Source: Dissulfurimicrobium hydrothermale (GTDB taxonomy: Bacteria; Desulfobacterota; Dissulfuribacteria; Dissulfuribacterales; Sh68). From it: DNA of 64,000 bases. Each line of letters starts with the position of its first letter. Position 1 is the stretch's first letter. The notes under the pieces are model-generated. The model searched no databases. It saw only the letters and a program-made list of their open reading frames with translations, and had not been told where the DNA came from. The position numbers and the translations under genes are program-made. The stretch is taken from positions 1,210,306 to 1,274,305 of the forward strand of contig NZ_CP085041.1 of assembly GCF_022026155.1 (NCBI RefSeq), read 5' to 3'. Below are positions 1 through 8,392 of the stretch, piece by piece.

Positions 1-788
1 TAATGGTCATGAGCGGCAAGGGCGGGGTCGGCAAGAGCACCGTGGCCGTAAATCTGGCGCTCGGTCTCTCCCTTGAGAATTTTTATGTGGGTCTTTTGGA
101 TGTCGATCTGCATGGTCCAAATGTCCCGAAGATGCTCGGCCTTGAAAGGGGTGAGCTTAAACGGAGATCTGACGGGACGGTGGGGCCGGTGTTTTACTCG
201 CCCAATCTCCAATTTATGTCGGTTGAACCGCTCCTGCCAGAAAAAGACTCGGCTGTCATGTGGCGCGGGCCCCTGAAGATGTCGGCCATCAGGCAGTTCA
301 TCTATGACATCGAATGGGGAGATCTTGATTACCTTGTGATAGACGCACCCCCAGGCACTGGAGACGAGCCAATGACCATTGCACAGATGATACCAGATGC
401 CTTTGCGGTGGTCGTCACCACCCCGCAGGAGGTCTCTCTGCTTGACGTCAGGAAGTCAATAAGCTTTTGCAGACACGTAAATATGCCTATTCTGGGGATT
501 GTTGAGAATATGAGCGGTATGATCTGCCCGCACTGTGGGAAGGCGGTGGATGTCTTCAAAAAGGGCGGTGGTGAAAAGCTTGCTGAAGAGCTCGGCATAA
601 CGTTTCTTGGGCGTATCCCTGTTGACCCAAGGATAGTGACCACCGGTGATGCTGGAAGACCGCTTGTGGCTGCATATCCAAACAGCCATACGTCAGAAGC
701 CTTTGAACAAATTATAAGGAATACAATAAATGCAACGCAGGCGCTACGGGCGGAAAAGAAGGCCAGACAGGCCTCTGGGCGACAATGA
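1..788 (+). CDS. Mrp/NBP35-family Fe-S carrier ATPase (5' partial)
   Basis: P-loop ATPase that in its family binds and transfers Fe-S clusters to apoproteins in the cytoplasm. The deviant Walker A SGKGGVGKST is near the left edge, so the true start lies outside the window; 261 residues are visible from the first internal Met at position 3. A DVDLHGPN switch motif and the cluster-binding CxxC (CPHC, about visible residues 175-178) are both present, as expected of Mrp/ApbC. The next gene is a NifX-like protein whose Shine-Dalgarno lies 12 nt downstream, a pairing common in anaerobes. The family call is firm; which apoproteins it serves cannot be told from the sequence. Confidence 0.9.
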   Translation, partial: MVMSGKGGVGKSTVAVNLALGLSLENFYVGLLDVDLHGPNVPKMLGLERGELKRRSDGTVGPVFYSPNLQFMSVEPLLPEKDSAVMWRGPLKMSAIRQFIYDIEWGDLDYLVIDAPPGTGDEPMTIAQMIPDAFAVVVTTPQEVSLLDVRKSISFCRHVNMPILGIVENMSGMICPHCGKAVDVFKKGGGEKLAEELGITFLGRIPVDPRIVTTGDAGRPLVAAYPNSHTSEAFEQIIRNTINATQALRAEKKARQASGRQ

Positions 789-811
789 TATCATGGATGA
801 AGGAGGGACAA

Positions 812-1189
812 ATGAAGATCGCCATGCCTATAGATGGTCAAATGACAGCGGGCCACTTCGGCCATGCACCAAAATTCGCTTTTGTAGATGTAAAAGACGG
901 CCAGCCAGGGGTGATTGCCATGCTCGCACCGCCTCCTCATGAACCTGGTGTTATACCAAGATGGCTCCATGAACAAGGGGTAACTCATCTTATCTGTGGC
1001 GGCATTGGGGCAAGGGCAGTGGAGATACTTACGGCGTCCGGTATAAATGTCATAGCAGGCGTTCAACCCATGGAGCCGAGTGAGGCGGTGAAGGCATTGC
1101 TTTCCGGGAGGCTCAAGGGGGTGGCCGGATCTACATGCGCAGGCCACAGTCATGGCCATGAGCACGGTCATAGTTGCGGCGGACACTAG
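812..1189 (+). CDS. NifX/NifB-C-like (dinitrogenase FeMo-cofactor biosynthesis fold) protein with His-rich tail
   Basis: 125-residue protein of the family of small proteins that bind FeMo-cofactor precursors or other metal clusters. The ATG at 812 is preferred over an in-frame ATG at 785 because AGGAGG sits at 801-806 and because the MKIAMPIDG opening is the usual family N-terminus. The core carries the ICGGIGARAVEIL segment. The last 15 residues contain five His and one Cys (HSHGHEHGHSCGGH), a probable metal-binding extension. It follows the Mrp ATPase, so a role in handling Fe-S or other metal clusters is likely. No nitrogenase genes are in the window, so a nitrogen-fixation role should not be assumed. 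Confidence 0.85.
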   Translation: MKIAMPIDGQMTAGHFGHAPKFAFVDVKDGQPGVIAMLAPPPHEPGVIPRWLHEQGVTHLICGGIGARAVEILTASGINVIAGVQPMEPSEAVKALLSGRLKGVAGSTCAGHSHGHEHGHSCGGH

Positions 1190-1206
1190 AGAGATGGCAC
1201 TTGGTT

Positions 1207-1938
1207 ATGTTTCACAAGATAAGGGCTGTATTTTTCTTGATATTTGCCGTGAGCAGCTATGTATTGCTGGGTTCAATAGCCATATTGCTCTCTCTACTTA
1301 CAGGGACAGGGGATTATGGTCATAATCTGGGAAGGTTCTGGTCAAAGTTGCTTTTTATAGTGGCGGGGTTGAGGCTAAATGTCACAGGATCTGAAAATAT
1401 CCCGTTGGGCAGGCCTGTAGTCTTTGCATCTAATCATGCAAGCCAGCTTGATATACCTGTCTTATACCTTGCCTTGTGCGTACAGTTTCGGTTCTTGGTA
1501 AAGAAAGAGCTTTTTAAGATCCCGCTTTTCGGTCAGGCCATGCGTATGGCCGGCTATATACCGATAGATAGATCGGGCGGCAAGACTGCGGTCTTGGGCC
1601 TGAGAGATGCGGCCAAAAGGATCAGGGAAGGCACGTCGATCGTTGTCTTTCCGGAGGGGACGAGGAGTAGTGACGGCCGTCTTCAACCTTTCAAGACAGG
1701 TGGTATAAAGGTGGCCATAGAATCGGGTTGTCCAATAGTTCCTGTGGCGATAAGTGGCAGCCATAAGGTGCTTCCCAAGGGTAGTCTAATGATAAGGCCG
1801 GGGGGGATCATCTCTGTATCCATAGGTAGGCCTATTGACCCTAAAGGTTCAAGAGACGATCTGACAAAAGAGGTATGGGATGCAATAAACGCCATGCTCG
1901 GCAACCTAAACCGGTCTGATCCAAGGGTGCAATCATGA
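1207..1938 (+). CDS. 1-acyl-sn-glycerol-3-phosphate acyltransferase (PlsC family)
   Basis: Membrane-associated acyltransferase that adds the second acyl chain to lysophosphatidic acid, giving phosphatidic acid for phospholipids. From the ATG at 1207 it is 243 residues. One or two hydrophobic segments fill about residues 7-32. The catalytic block NHASQLD (HX4D, residues 76-82) and the glycerol-phosphate-binding FPEGTRSSDG (148-157) are intact. An ATG at 1174 inside the preceding gene would add 11 non-homologous residues and is less likely. Its stop overlaps the pyruvate kinase start by 4 nt (ATGA), so the two are translationally coupled. Confidence 0.88.
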   Translation: MFHKIRAVFFLIFAVSSYVLLGSIAILLSLLTGTGDYGHNLGRFWSKLLFIVAGLRLNVTGSENIPLGRPVVFASNHASQLDIPVLYLALCVQFRFLVKKELFKIPLFGQAMRMAGYIPIDRSGGKTAVLGLRDAAKRIREGTSIVVFPEGTRSSDGRLQPFKTGGIKVAIESGCPIVPVAISGSHKVLPKGSLMIRPGGIISVSIGRPIDPKGSRDDLTKEVWDAINAMLGNLNRSDPRVQS

Positions 1939-3377
1939 TTTTTCCTTCGCATAAGACGAAGATCGTGTGCACTATCGGTCCTGTTTCAAGCGGGCCGGAT
2001 GTGCTTGAGCGGATGGCCAGGGCAGGTATGGATGTGGCCAGGCTTAACTTGGCCCACGGCGATTTTGACAGTCACAGAATGGTTGTCTCCAACGTCAGAT
2101 GGGCGGCTGATGCGGTCGGCAAGAAGGTGGCCATCCTTGCTGATCTCCCCGGCCCAAAGATGCGTGTTGGAAGGCTTAAGAAAGAGCCTTTAGAGCTTGA
2201 TTACGGGAAACGTATCGTTTTGTTCGTGGGTGATGTACAGGAAGGCGCGGACGACAATCGGATCCCTGTGAGTTTTGATGGTCTTTCAAAGGCTGTACGC
2301 AAAGGAGATAAGGTCTATCTGAACGATGGGTTCATTCAGCTTGAAGTGGAGGGGATTGATAGAGGTGACGTCCAATGCAGGGTCGTTGTGGGCGGCACGC
2401 TCAGGTCGCACAAGGGTATAAATCTCCCTGGGATCGATCTTGGCGTAAGGGCTGTCACTGAATATGATCTTAAGTGTCTCGCCTTTGCAGCGGATGAGGG
2501 GATTGATGCGGTCAGCATCTCTTTTGTACGGGACGAAACGGACATAAAATACCTTAGAGATGCGGCATCGACTATTGGCTATGACCCGTTTGTAATAGCA
2601 AAGATAGAGCGGAGAGAGGCCCTTGAACATATTGACGCCATCCTTGAGGCTGCGGATGGTATCATGGTGGCAAGGGGTGATCTCGGGGTCGAGATCCCCA
2701 TAGAAGAGGTCGCTGCTGTGCAGAAGCGTATTATCCGCAAGGCCAGACTTTTCTGCAGACCTGTTATAACCGCCACGCAAATGCTCGAGTCCATGGTGGA
2801 AAATAGTCGCCCGACCAGGGCTGAGGTGACCGATGTGGCGAACGCCATCCTTGACGGTACTGATTGTGTGATGTTGTCCGAGGAATCCGCCATGGGGCGG
2901 TATCCTGTTGAGGCTGTGTCCATGATGTCAAGGATCGCTGAGGTGACGGAAAACGAGCCAGATTTTTATAATATGGCATTATCTATATCCGTTAGTCAGG
3001 TCCCAGGAAAAGAGACAACATCCGTAGAAGATATCATAGCCGAGGGCGTCTGCGGAGCTGTCAGGAGTTTGAGGCCGATTGCAGTCGTCACGCCGACTGC
3101 CAGCGGGGCCACTGCACGGAGAGTCGCGCGTCTCAGACCCAGTGTATGGATTGCAGCCCTCAGTTTTGACGAGAAGACGTGCCGGCGGCTCGTATTTTCA
3201 TGCGGCGTTTATCCTGTCCATGTGTCCGAGGATGTATCAAGCTGGGGGGCCTATTGTCGCAAATGGTTTTTGCAGATGGGCGTTACAAAAGGTCTTGTTG
3301 TTCTTACGCAAGGGCCATCAATCTGGCATCCAGGCGGCACAAATCGCATGGAGATCATGGATCTCGAGCGGACCTAG
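1935..3377 (+). CDS. pyk: pyruvate kinase
   Basis: Converts phosphoenolpyruvate and ADP to pyruvate and ATP, the last step of glycolysis. At 480 residues it is normal length. KTKIVCTIGP at the N-terminus, FVIAKIERREA around the catalytic Lys, and ARGDLGVEIP for metal binding are present. The N-terminal motif usually written ARLNFSHG reads ARLNLAHG here, a mild deviation at the nucleotide/phosphate-binding loop. It starts within the stop of plsC. With the glucose-6-phosphate isomerase downstream it shows a glycolytic or gluconeogenic route. Confidence 0.95.
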   Translation: MIFPSHKTKIVCTIGPVSSGPDVLERMARAGMDVARLNLAHGDFDSHRMVVSNVRWAADAVGKKVAILADLPGPKMRVGRLKKEPLELDYGKRIVLFVGDVQEGADDNRIPVSFDGLSKAVRKGDKVYLNDGFIQLEVEGIDRGDVQCRVVVGGTLRSHKGINLPGIDLGVRAVTEYDLKCLAFAADEGIDAVSISFVRDETDIKYLRDAASTIGYDPFVIAKIERREALEHIDAILEAADGIMVARGDLGVEIPIEEVAAVQKRIIRKARLFCRPVITATQMLESMVENSRPTRAEVTDVANAILDGTDCVMLSEESAMGRYPVEAVSMMSRIAEVTENEPDFYNMALSISVSQVPGKETTSVEDIIAEGVCGAVRSLRPIAVVTPTASGATARRVARLRPSVWIAALSFDEKTCRRLVFSCGVYPVHVSEDVSSWGAYCRKWFLQMGVTKGLVVLTQGPSIWHPGGTNRMEIMDLERT

Positions 3378-3414
3378 CAGATTTGTAAGTGCCTATAGAG
3401 TTTTCATTTGGTGT

Positions 3415-3813
3415 CTATTTTTTTTGAGGCATGGCATGGAGTTTCACAGCCCCTTTTTGAACGAGCTCAAGATATGATTCCCTTATTTTTTCGAGCTGAG
3501 ACATCAGCTTAATGAACTGTTGATATATATTGAAATATTCCGATTCCTCTTGGGCGAATCGCACTTGGACAAATTGCATGCCGATGCCTGTTTTCTCACC
3601 GTTTTTGTGCTGTATGTAACCCTTGAGGGGTATTGGGCCGATCACAGGCAATTCTATTAGCATATCCATGACCTCTCCCTCGTCGATGGGCACCTCGGTT
3701 TCTACAAAACATCCATAAAGGGAAATATTCGAGGTATGACCTAAGATGTCTTGCGACGGAAAATATACGCGCAAGTGTAACGGATGACGCTGGGTTTTAC
3801 GGCGTTCGTTCAT
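3415..3813 (-). CDS. PilZ-domain protein
   Basis: 132-residue single-domain protein. The cyclic-di-GMP-binding signature is present: an RRKTQR (RxxxR-type) motif at residues 4-9 and NISLYGCFVE (the D/NxSxxG element) near residues 29-38. The C-terminal 40 residues, after the beta barrel, look helical with Gln, Glu and Lys, perhaps a partner-binding tail. The family binds c-di-GMP and controls motility, exopolysaccharide or virulence targets; the target here is unknown. It lies 72 nt downstream of the lipid kinase gene on the same strand and converges on pyk. Confidence 0.85.
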   Translation of the reverse strand: MNERRKTQRHPLHLRVYFPSQDILGHTSNISLYGCFVETEVPIDEGEVMDMLIELPVIGPIPLKGYIQHKNGEKTGIGMQFVQVRFAQEESEYFNIYQQFIKLMSQLEKIRESYLELVQKGAVKLHAMPQKK

Positions 3814-3885
3814 ATGGTCTCCTTAGTATCGCATTGCCGACCAGAAGGTATTTTTTTAGTGGTCTTTATGTATTCGCTAGACATG

Positions 3886-4962
3886 TTACTTAATGGTTGA
3901 TCTGATTTTGCCCCTTTTAATTGTAGCCGGTCTTGGATATGCCGAGACGGATTTCTTTTTAAAAGAATGTCCATTATTATACATTTTTTCAAGCCTTGCC
4001 CTTGCAAAAAAATCCTTGGGTGGCAAAAAGGCCGCGATGACCCTTGCAAGTTCAACGCTGATCACGTCGCCAGGTCTTTTTTCACCTGCCCATTCGCCGT
4101 CAAGTTGTATCTGTACGGGGGTCTTTACTGCGATATTTATAAGCTTGGCCGTGATCGGCCTTATTTGGGCTGATAGGGGAGCAAATCTGCCCTTCGCCAG
4201 AAATTTTATATATTCGCACATATCATCAAGTTTATATATATTAAGGATACCGTCGGAGCGGTCTGCGCCTTTGGAAAGCCTTCCTCCGCCAGCATAATAT
4301 TCTATATTGGAGAGGATAAAACTGAAATTTCCTTTTAATGTAAAAGAGTCCTTTTTCCCGGTATGATCGGTTAATGAGATATCTAGTTCAGGGATAGACC
4401 CTTTTACCGTATTTCTTATTATGCTTTTGATCCCTGCAAGGAGATAAAATAGCTTATTTTGTCTGATGCTTGGTGCGGCACTGTTCTTGAAATATCTGCG
4501 CATTTTGTAGAAGGAGCGCACTATGGAGGCGTCAAGGCCGATGCCCATGTAACCAAGGAAGGTATCGCCATGCCCCAATGACCATACGTCGATCGGTTCA
4601 ACTCTGCCGTTTGCAAGGGCCGTAAAAAAGAGCGGTAGTCCGCCTGTATCCCATACGTCCCACCAGCCAAGGCTTCTTGCGATATCATTTCCTGTACCTA
4701 GCGGTAGGATTGCAAAAGGCGGAGGATTGACTAATTTAGATAATATCCTGGTTACTGTGGAGACCGTCCCGTCTCCACCTGCGATGACAATAAGTTTTTT
4801 GCTGCCGGTAAGGGAAAGCACTTGGTTCTCGATGCGTTTGGGGTCTGTAAAGACCGTTTGGATGGAAAAACTCGGGCACTGGACCCCGCCTTCAATCTCA
4901 TCGGCGATCCTGGCGCCTAGCCCTGATCCGGCGACCGGATTTATTAAAAATAAATAGTCCAT
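3886..4962 (-). CDS. diacylglycerol kinase-family lipid kinase (DagK/YegS-like)
   Basis: Predicted ATP-dependent kinase for diacylglycerol or a related lipid or sphingoid-like substrate. The start at 4962 (MDYLFLINPVAGSG) is chosen because the family begins with this strand and the NPxAGxG motif; 34 upstream in-frame codons back to 5064 run into the divergent regulator gene and are not family-like. It is 358 residues. GGDGT at 62-66 and PLGTGNDIAR at about 87-96 form the nucleotide-binding site. It shares a 43-bp divergent intergenic region with the sigma-54 regulator at 5006. The exact lipid substrate cannot be read from the sequence. Confidence 0.88.
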   Translation of the reverse strand: MDYLFLINPVAGSGLGARIADEIEGGVQCPSFSIQTVFTDPKRIENQVLSLTGSKKLIVIAGGDGTVSTVTRILSKLVNPPPFAILPLGTGNDIARSLGWWDVWDTGGLPLFFTALANGRVEPIDVWSLGHGDTFLGYMGIGLDASIVRSFYKMRRYFKNSAAPSIRQNKLFYLLAGIKSIIRNTVKGSIPELDISLTDHTGKKDSFTLKGNFSFILSNIEYYAGGGRLSKGADRSDGILNIYKLDDMCEYIKFLAKGRFAPLSAQIRPITAKLINIAVKTPVQIQLDGEWAGEKRPGDVISVELARVIAAFLPPKDFFARARLEKMYNNGHSFKKKSVSAYPRPATIKRGKIRSTIK

Positions 4963-5005
4963 AGTTTTTATATTATATGGACGGCTCAAGGAAAGAAAGT
5001 CTTTT

Positions 5006-6370
5006 ATGGAACCCGAGATAAGAATACTGGTGGTTGATGATGAGCACGCTATCACGATACTCATTAGCAGGATATTACAACAGCCTGGCTATAGGGTTAA
5101 AACCGCCGAAAGCGGCAGGGAAGCGCTTGATGTAATGGAAGAATTTTCGCCGAATATAGTGATAACCGACCTAAAGATGCCGGATATGAATGGCATCGAA
5201 CTCATGAGAAAGGTGAAAGAAAAGAGACCAGAGATAGATTTTATCCTTCTTACAGCGTTTGCAACGGTAGAAAACGCTGTTCAGGCTATGAAGGAAGGTG
5301 CGCAAGATTATCTTATAAAACCACTGAAAGATCCGGACGAGTTGAGGATAGCGGTCTCGAAGATACTGGAACGCCAGGCATTGCTTGCAGCGAATAGGCT
5401 TTGGCAAAATCAGCTCTCCGATGGGCTTCCGCCAGCGGATGTCCTTTTTGCTGGCATGGAACGGATTTGGGATGAAATAAAACAGGTGGCAAAGACTGGG
5501 GTGACTGTGCTTCTTTTGGGTGAAAGTGGCACGGGAAAGAGCCTTATAGCTAAGGCTATACATAGTCTCAGCGAGAGGAAAGGGCCTTTTGTGGAGTTAA
5601 ATTGCGCTGCGATCCCAGAGACCCTTATCGAATCAGAACTTTTTGGTCATGAACGAGGTGCCTTTACTGGTGCAATAAAGACCAAACAAGGCAAATTTGA
5701 ATTGGCGCAGGAAGGTACTATCTTCTTGGACGAGATAGGTGAGATGCCTATTGGTCTCCAATCTAAACTTTTAAGGGTCCTTCAGGAGAGGTCCTTTGAA
5801 AGGGTAGGGGGGGTTACCACCTTGACGACTACGGCTCGGGTTATAGCGGCTACAAACCAGGACCTTTTATTAAATATCAAGGAAAGACGTTTTAGGGAAG
5901 ACCTCTATTACCGCCTGAATGTGTTTCCCATAGCCCTTCCTCCCTTAAGACAGAGGATCAGGGCCATGCCGACCATTGCTGGCTATATGATACAGACCAT
6001 ATCGGCAAAGGTCGGGGTTAAGCCTGTTAAACTCACTGAAGAGTCGATAAAGAGGCTGCAATCTTATAGTTGGCCGGGTAATATAAGGGAATTGCATAAT
6101 GTACTCGAAAGAGCCATCATCTTAAATCAAGGTCTGGAACTCTTATTGCCCGCTGTCCTTTGGCCTGAACCAAAACCAAAAATAGACAAAGGCGATACCT
6201 CCCTGCAGCCAGGGCCGAGAAGGCTTAAAAGTCTGGAAGAGCTCGAGAAAGATGCCATAGAAGAGGCTTTGAAAGAGACAGGGGGACATAGGCGGAAGGC
6301 TGCCGAGATATTAGGCATATCCTTAAGAACCTTGCAATACAAATTAAAGCAGTATCAAATAGAGACGTAA
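5006..6370 (+). CDS. sigma-54-dependent response regulator (NtrC family)
   Basis: Transcription activator of 454 residues with three domains: receiver (1-120, phospho-acceptor D55 in VITDLKMP), AAA+ ATPase (about 145-375, with Walker A GESGTGKS, the sigma-54-contacting GAFTGA loop, and Walker B IFLDEIGEM), and a Fis-type helix-turn-helix at the C-terminus (HRRKAAEILGISLRTLQYKL). It works with RpoN at -24/-12 promoters. No histidine kinase is adjacent; the nearest ones are at 42177 and 54327, and only the second (NtrB/ZraS-like) is of the class that usually partners this family. A tandem repeat with three terminators follows directly. Confidence 0.93.
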   Translation: MEPEIRILVVDDEHAITILISRILQQPGYRVKTAESGREALDVMEEFSPNIVITDLKMPDMNGIELMRKVKEKRPEIDFILLTAFATVENAVQAMKEGAQDYLIKPLKDPDELRIAVSKILERQALLAANRLWQNQLSDGLPPADVLFAGMERIWDEIKQVAKTGVTVLLLGESGTGKSLIAKAIHSLSERKGPFVELNCAAIPETLIESELFGHERGAFTGAIKTKQGKFELAQEGTIFLDEIGEMPIGLQSKLLRVLQERSFERVGGVTTLTTTARVIAATNQDLLLNIKERRFREDLYYRLNVFPIALPPLRQRIRAMPTIAGYMIQTISAKVGVKPVKLTEESIKRLQSYSWPGNIRELHNVLERAIILNQGLELLLPAVLWPEPKPKIDKGDTSLQPGPRRLKSLEELEKDAIEEALKETGGHRRKAAEILGISLRTLQYKLKQYQIET

Positions 6371-6486
6371 TCGCCTTGCTCAGATTATGGGGTCCCATCT
6401 TTTTAATTGTGGCACAAATATTGCTTCAATTTTCTCAAGAGCAAGAGAGAGATGAATTCCCTAACCCTCCCAACCCTCCTCTCCGG

Positions 6487-6525
6487 AAAGGCTTCCTGAT
6501 CTTGGTCAGGAGGCCTTTCTTTTTT
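6487..6525 (+). terminator. intrinsic terminator, repeat copy 1
   Basis: A 13-bp stem (AAAGGCTTCCTGA at 6487-6499 with TCAGGAGGCCTTT at 6506-6518, one G-T pair) and a 6-nt loop are followed by CTTTTTT. It lies 116 nt downstream of the sigma-54 regulator stop and probably ends that transcript. Confidence 0.85.
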
Positions 6526-6769
6526 GGTTGAAGTGCAAAAAATGCAGAGATTTATATGCAAAAATTGCATTTATAAAATAGGGCCCGCCATGGCCAATTT
6601 GAAAGACGTGAAGTTATATATCTTCAGGCATTTCAGGATAATAGATATCTGTTTGTTGTGTTGGCCTAGTCTAATAAGTGATAGTCCTTCAAATGGTATA
6701 TAGATTGCATGCAATATAAATAAAGACAAGAGAGATGAATTCCCTAACCCTCCCAACCCTCCTCTCCGG

Positions 6770-6808
6770 AAAGGCTTCCTGATCTTGGTCAGGAGGCCTT
6801 TCTTTTTT
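6770..6808 (+). terminator. intrinsic terminator, repeat copy 2
   Basis: Exact copy of the hairpin and T-run at 6487-6525, displaced by 283 bp within the second repeat unit. Confidence 0.8.
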
Positions 6809-7052
6809 GGTTGAAGTGCAAAAAATGCAGAGATTTATATGCAAAAATTGCATTTATAAAATAGGGCCCGCCATGGCCAATTTGAAAGACGTGAAGTTAT
6901 ATATCTTCAGGCATTTCAGGATAATAGATATCTGTTTGTTGTGTTGGCCTAGTCTAATAAGTGATAGTCCTTAAAATGGTATATAGATTGCATGCAATAT
7001 AAATAAAGACAAGAGAGATGAATTCCCTAACCCTCCCAACCCTCCTCTCCGG

Positions 7053-7089
7053 AAAGGCTTCCTGATCTTGGTCAGGAGGCCTTTCTTTT
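7053..7089 (+). terminator. intrinsic terminator, repeat copy 3
   Basis: Third copy of the same hairpin, displaced by 566 bp, in the truncated last unit. The T-run is one base shorter, and the sequence then diverges from the repeat. Confidence 0.8.
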
Positions 7090-7284
7090 TGTACATTCTC
7101 GATGATGCTGGCGAATAGATGACCAATAATCGCGCTATTGACTTGATATGGCAGGATCTGTATTTATCTGTATTTAAAGGAAAGATGAAATGGTCCTTGG
7201 GCGCCTTATCCGGCACGACCCCTGCATATATATAATTATTGTGTGCTTATTCTGTGTATTTGATCTAAGGTTGGAGGCTGGAGA

Positions 7285-7773
7285 ATGAAAAAACAGGGCG
7301 AGGTTGATCATCTGCCAGCCCACGGCGCGATGTGTTTTTGTATATTTTGCGTCGTGTTTTTCTTGTTTATTTCGACACGCCTGATCGCGCATGGGTTCCA
7401 AGAGATAGGTTATGATGAAAATACCGAGATTACGATCAAGGGCAAGGTGGTCAACGCATCTTTTGTACAGGTCATGGGGCTTGAGTGTATGCTTGTCAAA
7501 TCCAAGAATTGCCTATTTAGGGTATTGATAGCCCCTATGTGGTTTATAAAGCAGACAGGGTTTTCGCCGAGAGACGGCGATGCAGTGGAGATAAGGGGAT
7601 CGAAGTTTTTTGGCGAAGACGGAGCGGTGTATCTACTTTCAAGATCGATAAAATTTACCCCAAAAGGACGAGTGTACATCCTGAGAGATAAAGAGTGCCG
7701 GCCTGTTTGGTGTGCAAAAGGGGTGGGCGAATCGTCATGTCTGCGCATATTTTATCCAACGCCTTCAAAGTAG
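7285..7773 (+). CDS. unknown secreted or membrane-anchored protein with OB-fold-like region
   Basis: 162 residues, not recognised. A hydrophobic segment at about residues 16-35 ends in AHG and could be an uncleaved anchor or a signal peptide. The following part reads as short beta strands (ITIKGKVVNASFVQVMG, then DAVEIRGSKFF), the pattern of small periplasmic OB-fold proteins. Six Cys are spread through it, some in the membrane segment. Good ribosome-binding sequence (GGAGGCTGGAG) precedes the ATG. It stands 28 nt upstream of the cyclo-ligase gene and may share its transcript. Confidence 0.6.
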   Translation: MKKQGEVDHLPAHGAMCFCIFCVVFFLFISTRLIAHGFQEIGYDENTEITIKGKVVNASFVQVMGLECMLVKSKNCLFRVLIAPMWFIKQTGFSPRDGDAVEIRGSKFFGEDGAVYLLSRSIKFTPKGRVYILRDKECRPVWCAKGVGESSCLRIFYPTPSK

Positions 7774-7801
7774 TTGAATTATAAGAAAAAGAGAGAGCCC
7801 G

Positions 7802-8392
7802 ATGTCTGATCTCGCACACCTTAGTCTCAAAAAGTCCATCCTTTCCAAAAGAGATGGCCTTTCACCGGATGTCATATTCAGAAAAAGCGGACGGATTGCA
7901 GAGGTTCTTGACTCGATTCCAGATTATAGAGACGCAGCGCTGCCCTTTATTTACGTTTCATTCAGAAGCGAGGTGGCAACCCACGGCCTCATAAAGGAAA
8001 GATTGGCCAAAGGGCTTGCTGTGGCTGTGCCGTTTACCGATATTAAAAATAAGAGAATAATACCATTTCTGATAAGGAATTGGGAACGTGATCTCGGGCC
8101 GGGCAGCTATGGAATACTGGCGCCTGATCCTTCAAGGGCCGAGGCCGTTCGGCCCGGACTCCTGGATATCATTATCGTTCCGGGCAGTGTATTTGACAGG
8201 CGTTGTGGTAGGTATGGATATGGAGGCGGGTATTATGATCGTTTTTTAGCGCAAGAGGCCCTTTGCGCCCTACGTATAGGTCTTGCATTTCAATTGCAGC
8301 TGGTGAAGGAGATGCCTCTTGCGCCTCACGATCAAAAGATGGACCTTATTGTCACTGAAAATGAGGTTATAAGATGCGGGAGATTGGGCTAG
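7802..8392 (+). CDS. 5-formyltetrahydrofolate cyclo-ligase
   Basis: ATP-dependent conversion of 5-formyl-THF to 5,10-methenyl-THF, returning stored folate to the one-carbon pool. Its 196 residues are family length. The signature GYGGGYYDRFL lies at about residues 140-150, and the preceding VPGSVFDRRCGRYG matches the usual PGvAFD-xxGxRLG with Cys and Tyr substitutions. A basic N-terminus (KKSILSKRDGLS) fits the ATP/folate site. It ends by convergent 4-nt overlap with the DUF2892 gene. Confidence 0.92.
   Translation: MSDLAHLSLKKSILSKRDGLSPDVIFRKSGRIAEVLDSIPDYRDAALPFIYVSFRSEVATHGLIKERLAKGLAVAVPFTDIKNKRIIPFLIRNWERDLGPGSYGILAPDPSRAEAVRPGLLDIIIVPGSVFDRRCGRYGYGGGYYDRFLAQEALCALRIGLAFQLQLVKEMPLAPHDQKMDLIVTENEVIRCGRLG

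Larger units (their letters stand above)
6446..7089. repeat. 283-bp tandem repeat, about 2.3 copies
   Basis: Unit 1 (about 6446-6728), unit 2 (about 6729-7011) and a truncated third copy (about 7012-7089) follow each other with an exact 283-bp period. The two full copies differ by one base that I can find (C at 6690, A at 6973). All copies carry the same terminator hairpin. Units 1 and 2 also carry three palindromes: TGCAAAAAATGCA (6534-6546), ATGCAAAAATTGCAT (6556-6570) and ATTGCATGCAAT (6704-6715), repeated 283 bp on. Short open frames on the minus strand here have no start signals or family resemblance. The near identity points to recent duplication. Confidence 0.93.

Noticed and set aside
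812-1189. Nitrogen-fixation gene cluster
   Set aside because: The NifX-like fold is shared with many non-nif proteins and no other nif gene is present.
6571-7216. Short minus-strand open frames (61 and 81 residues) in the tandem repeat
   Set aside because: They share the same repeated stretch, have no ribosome-binding site or family resemblance, and run across terminator hairpins.
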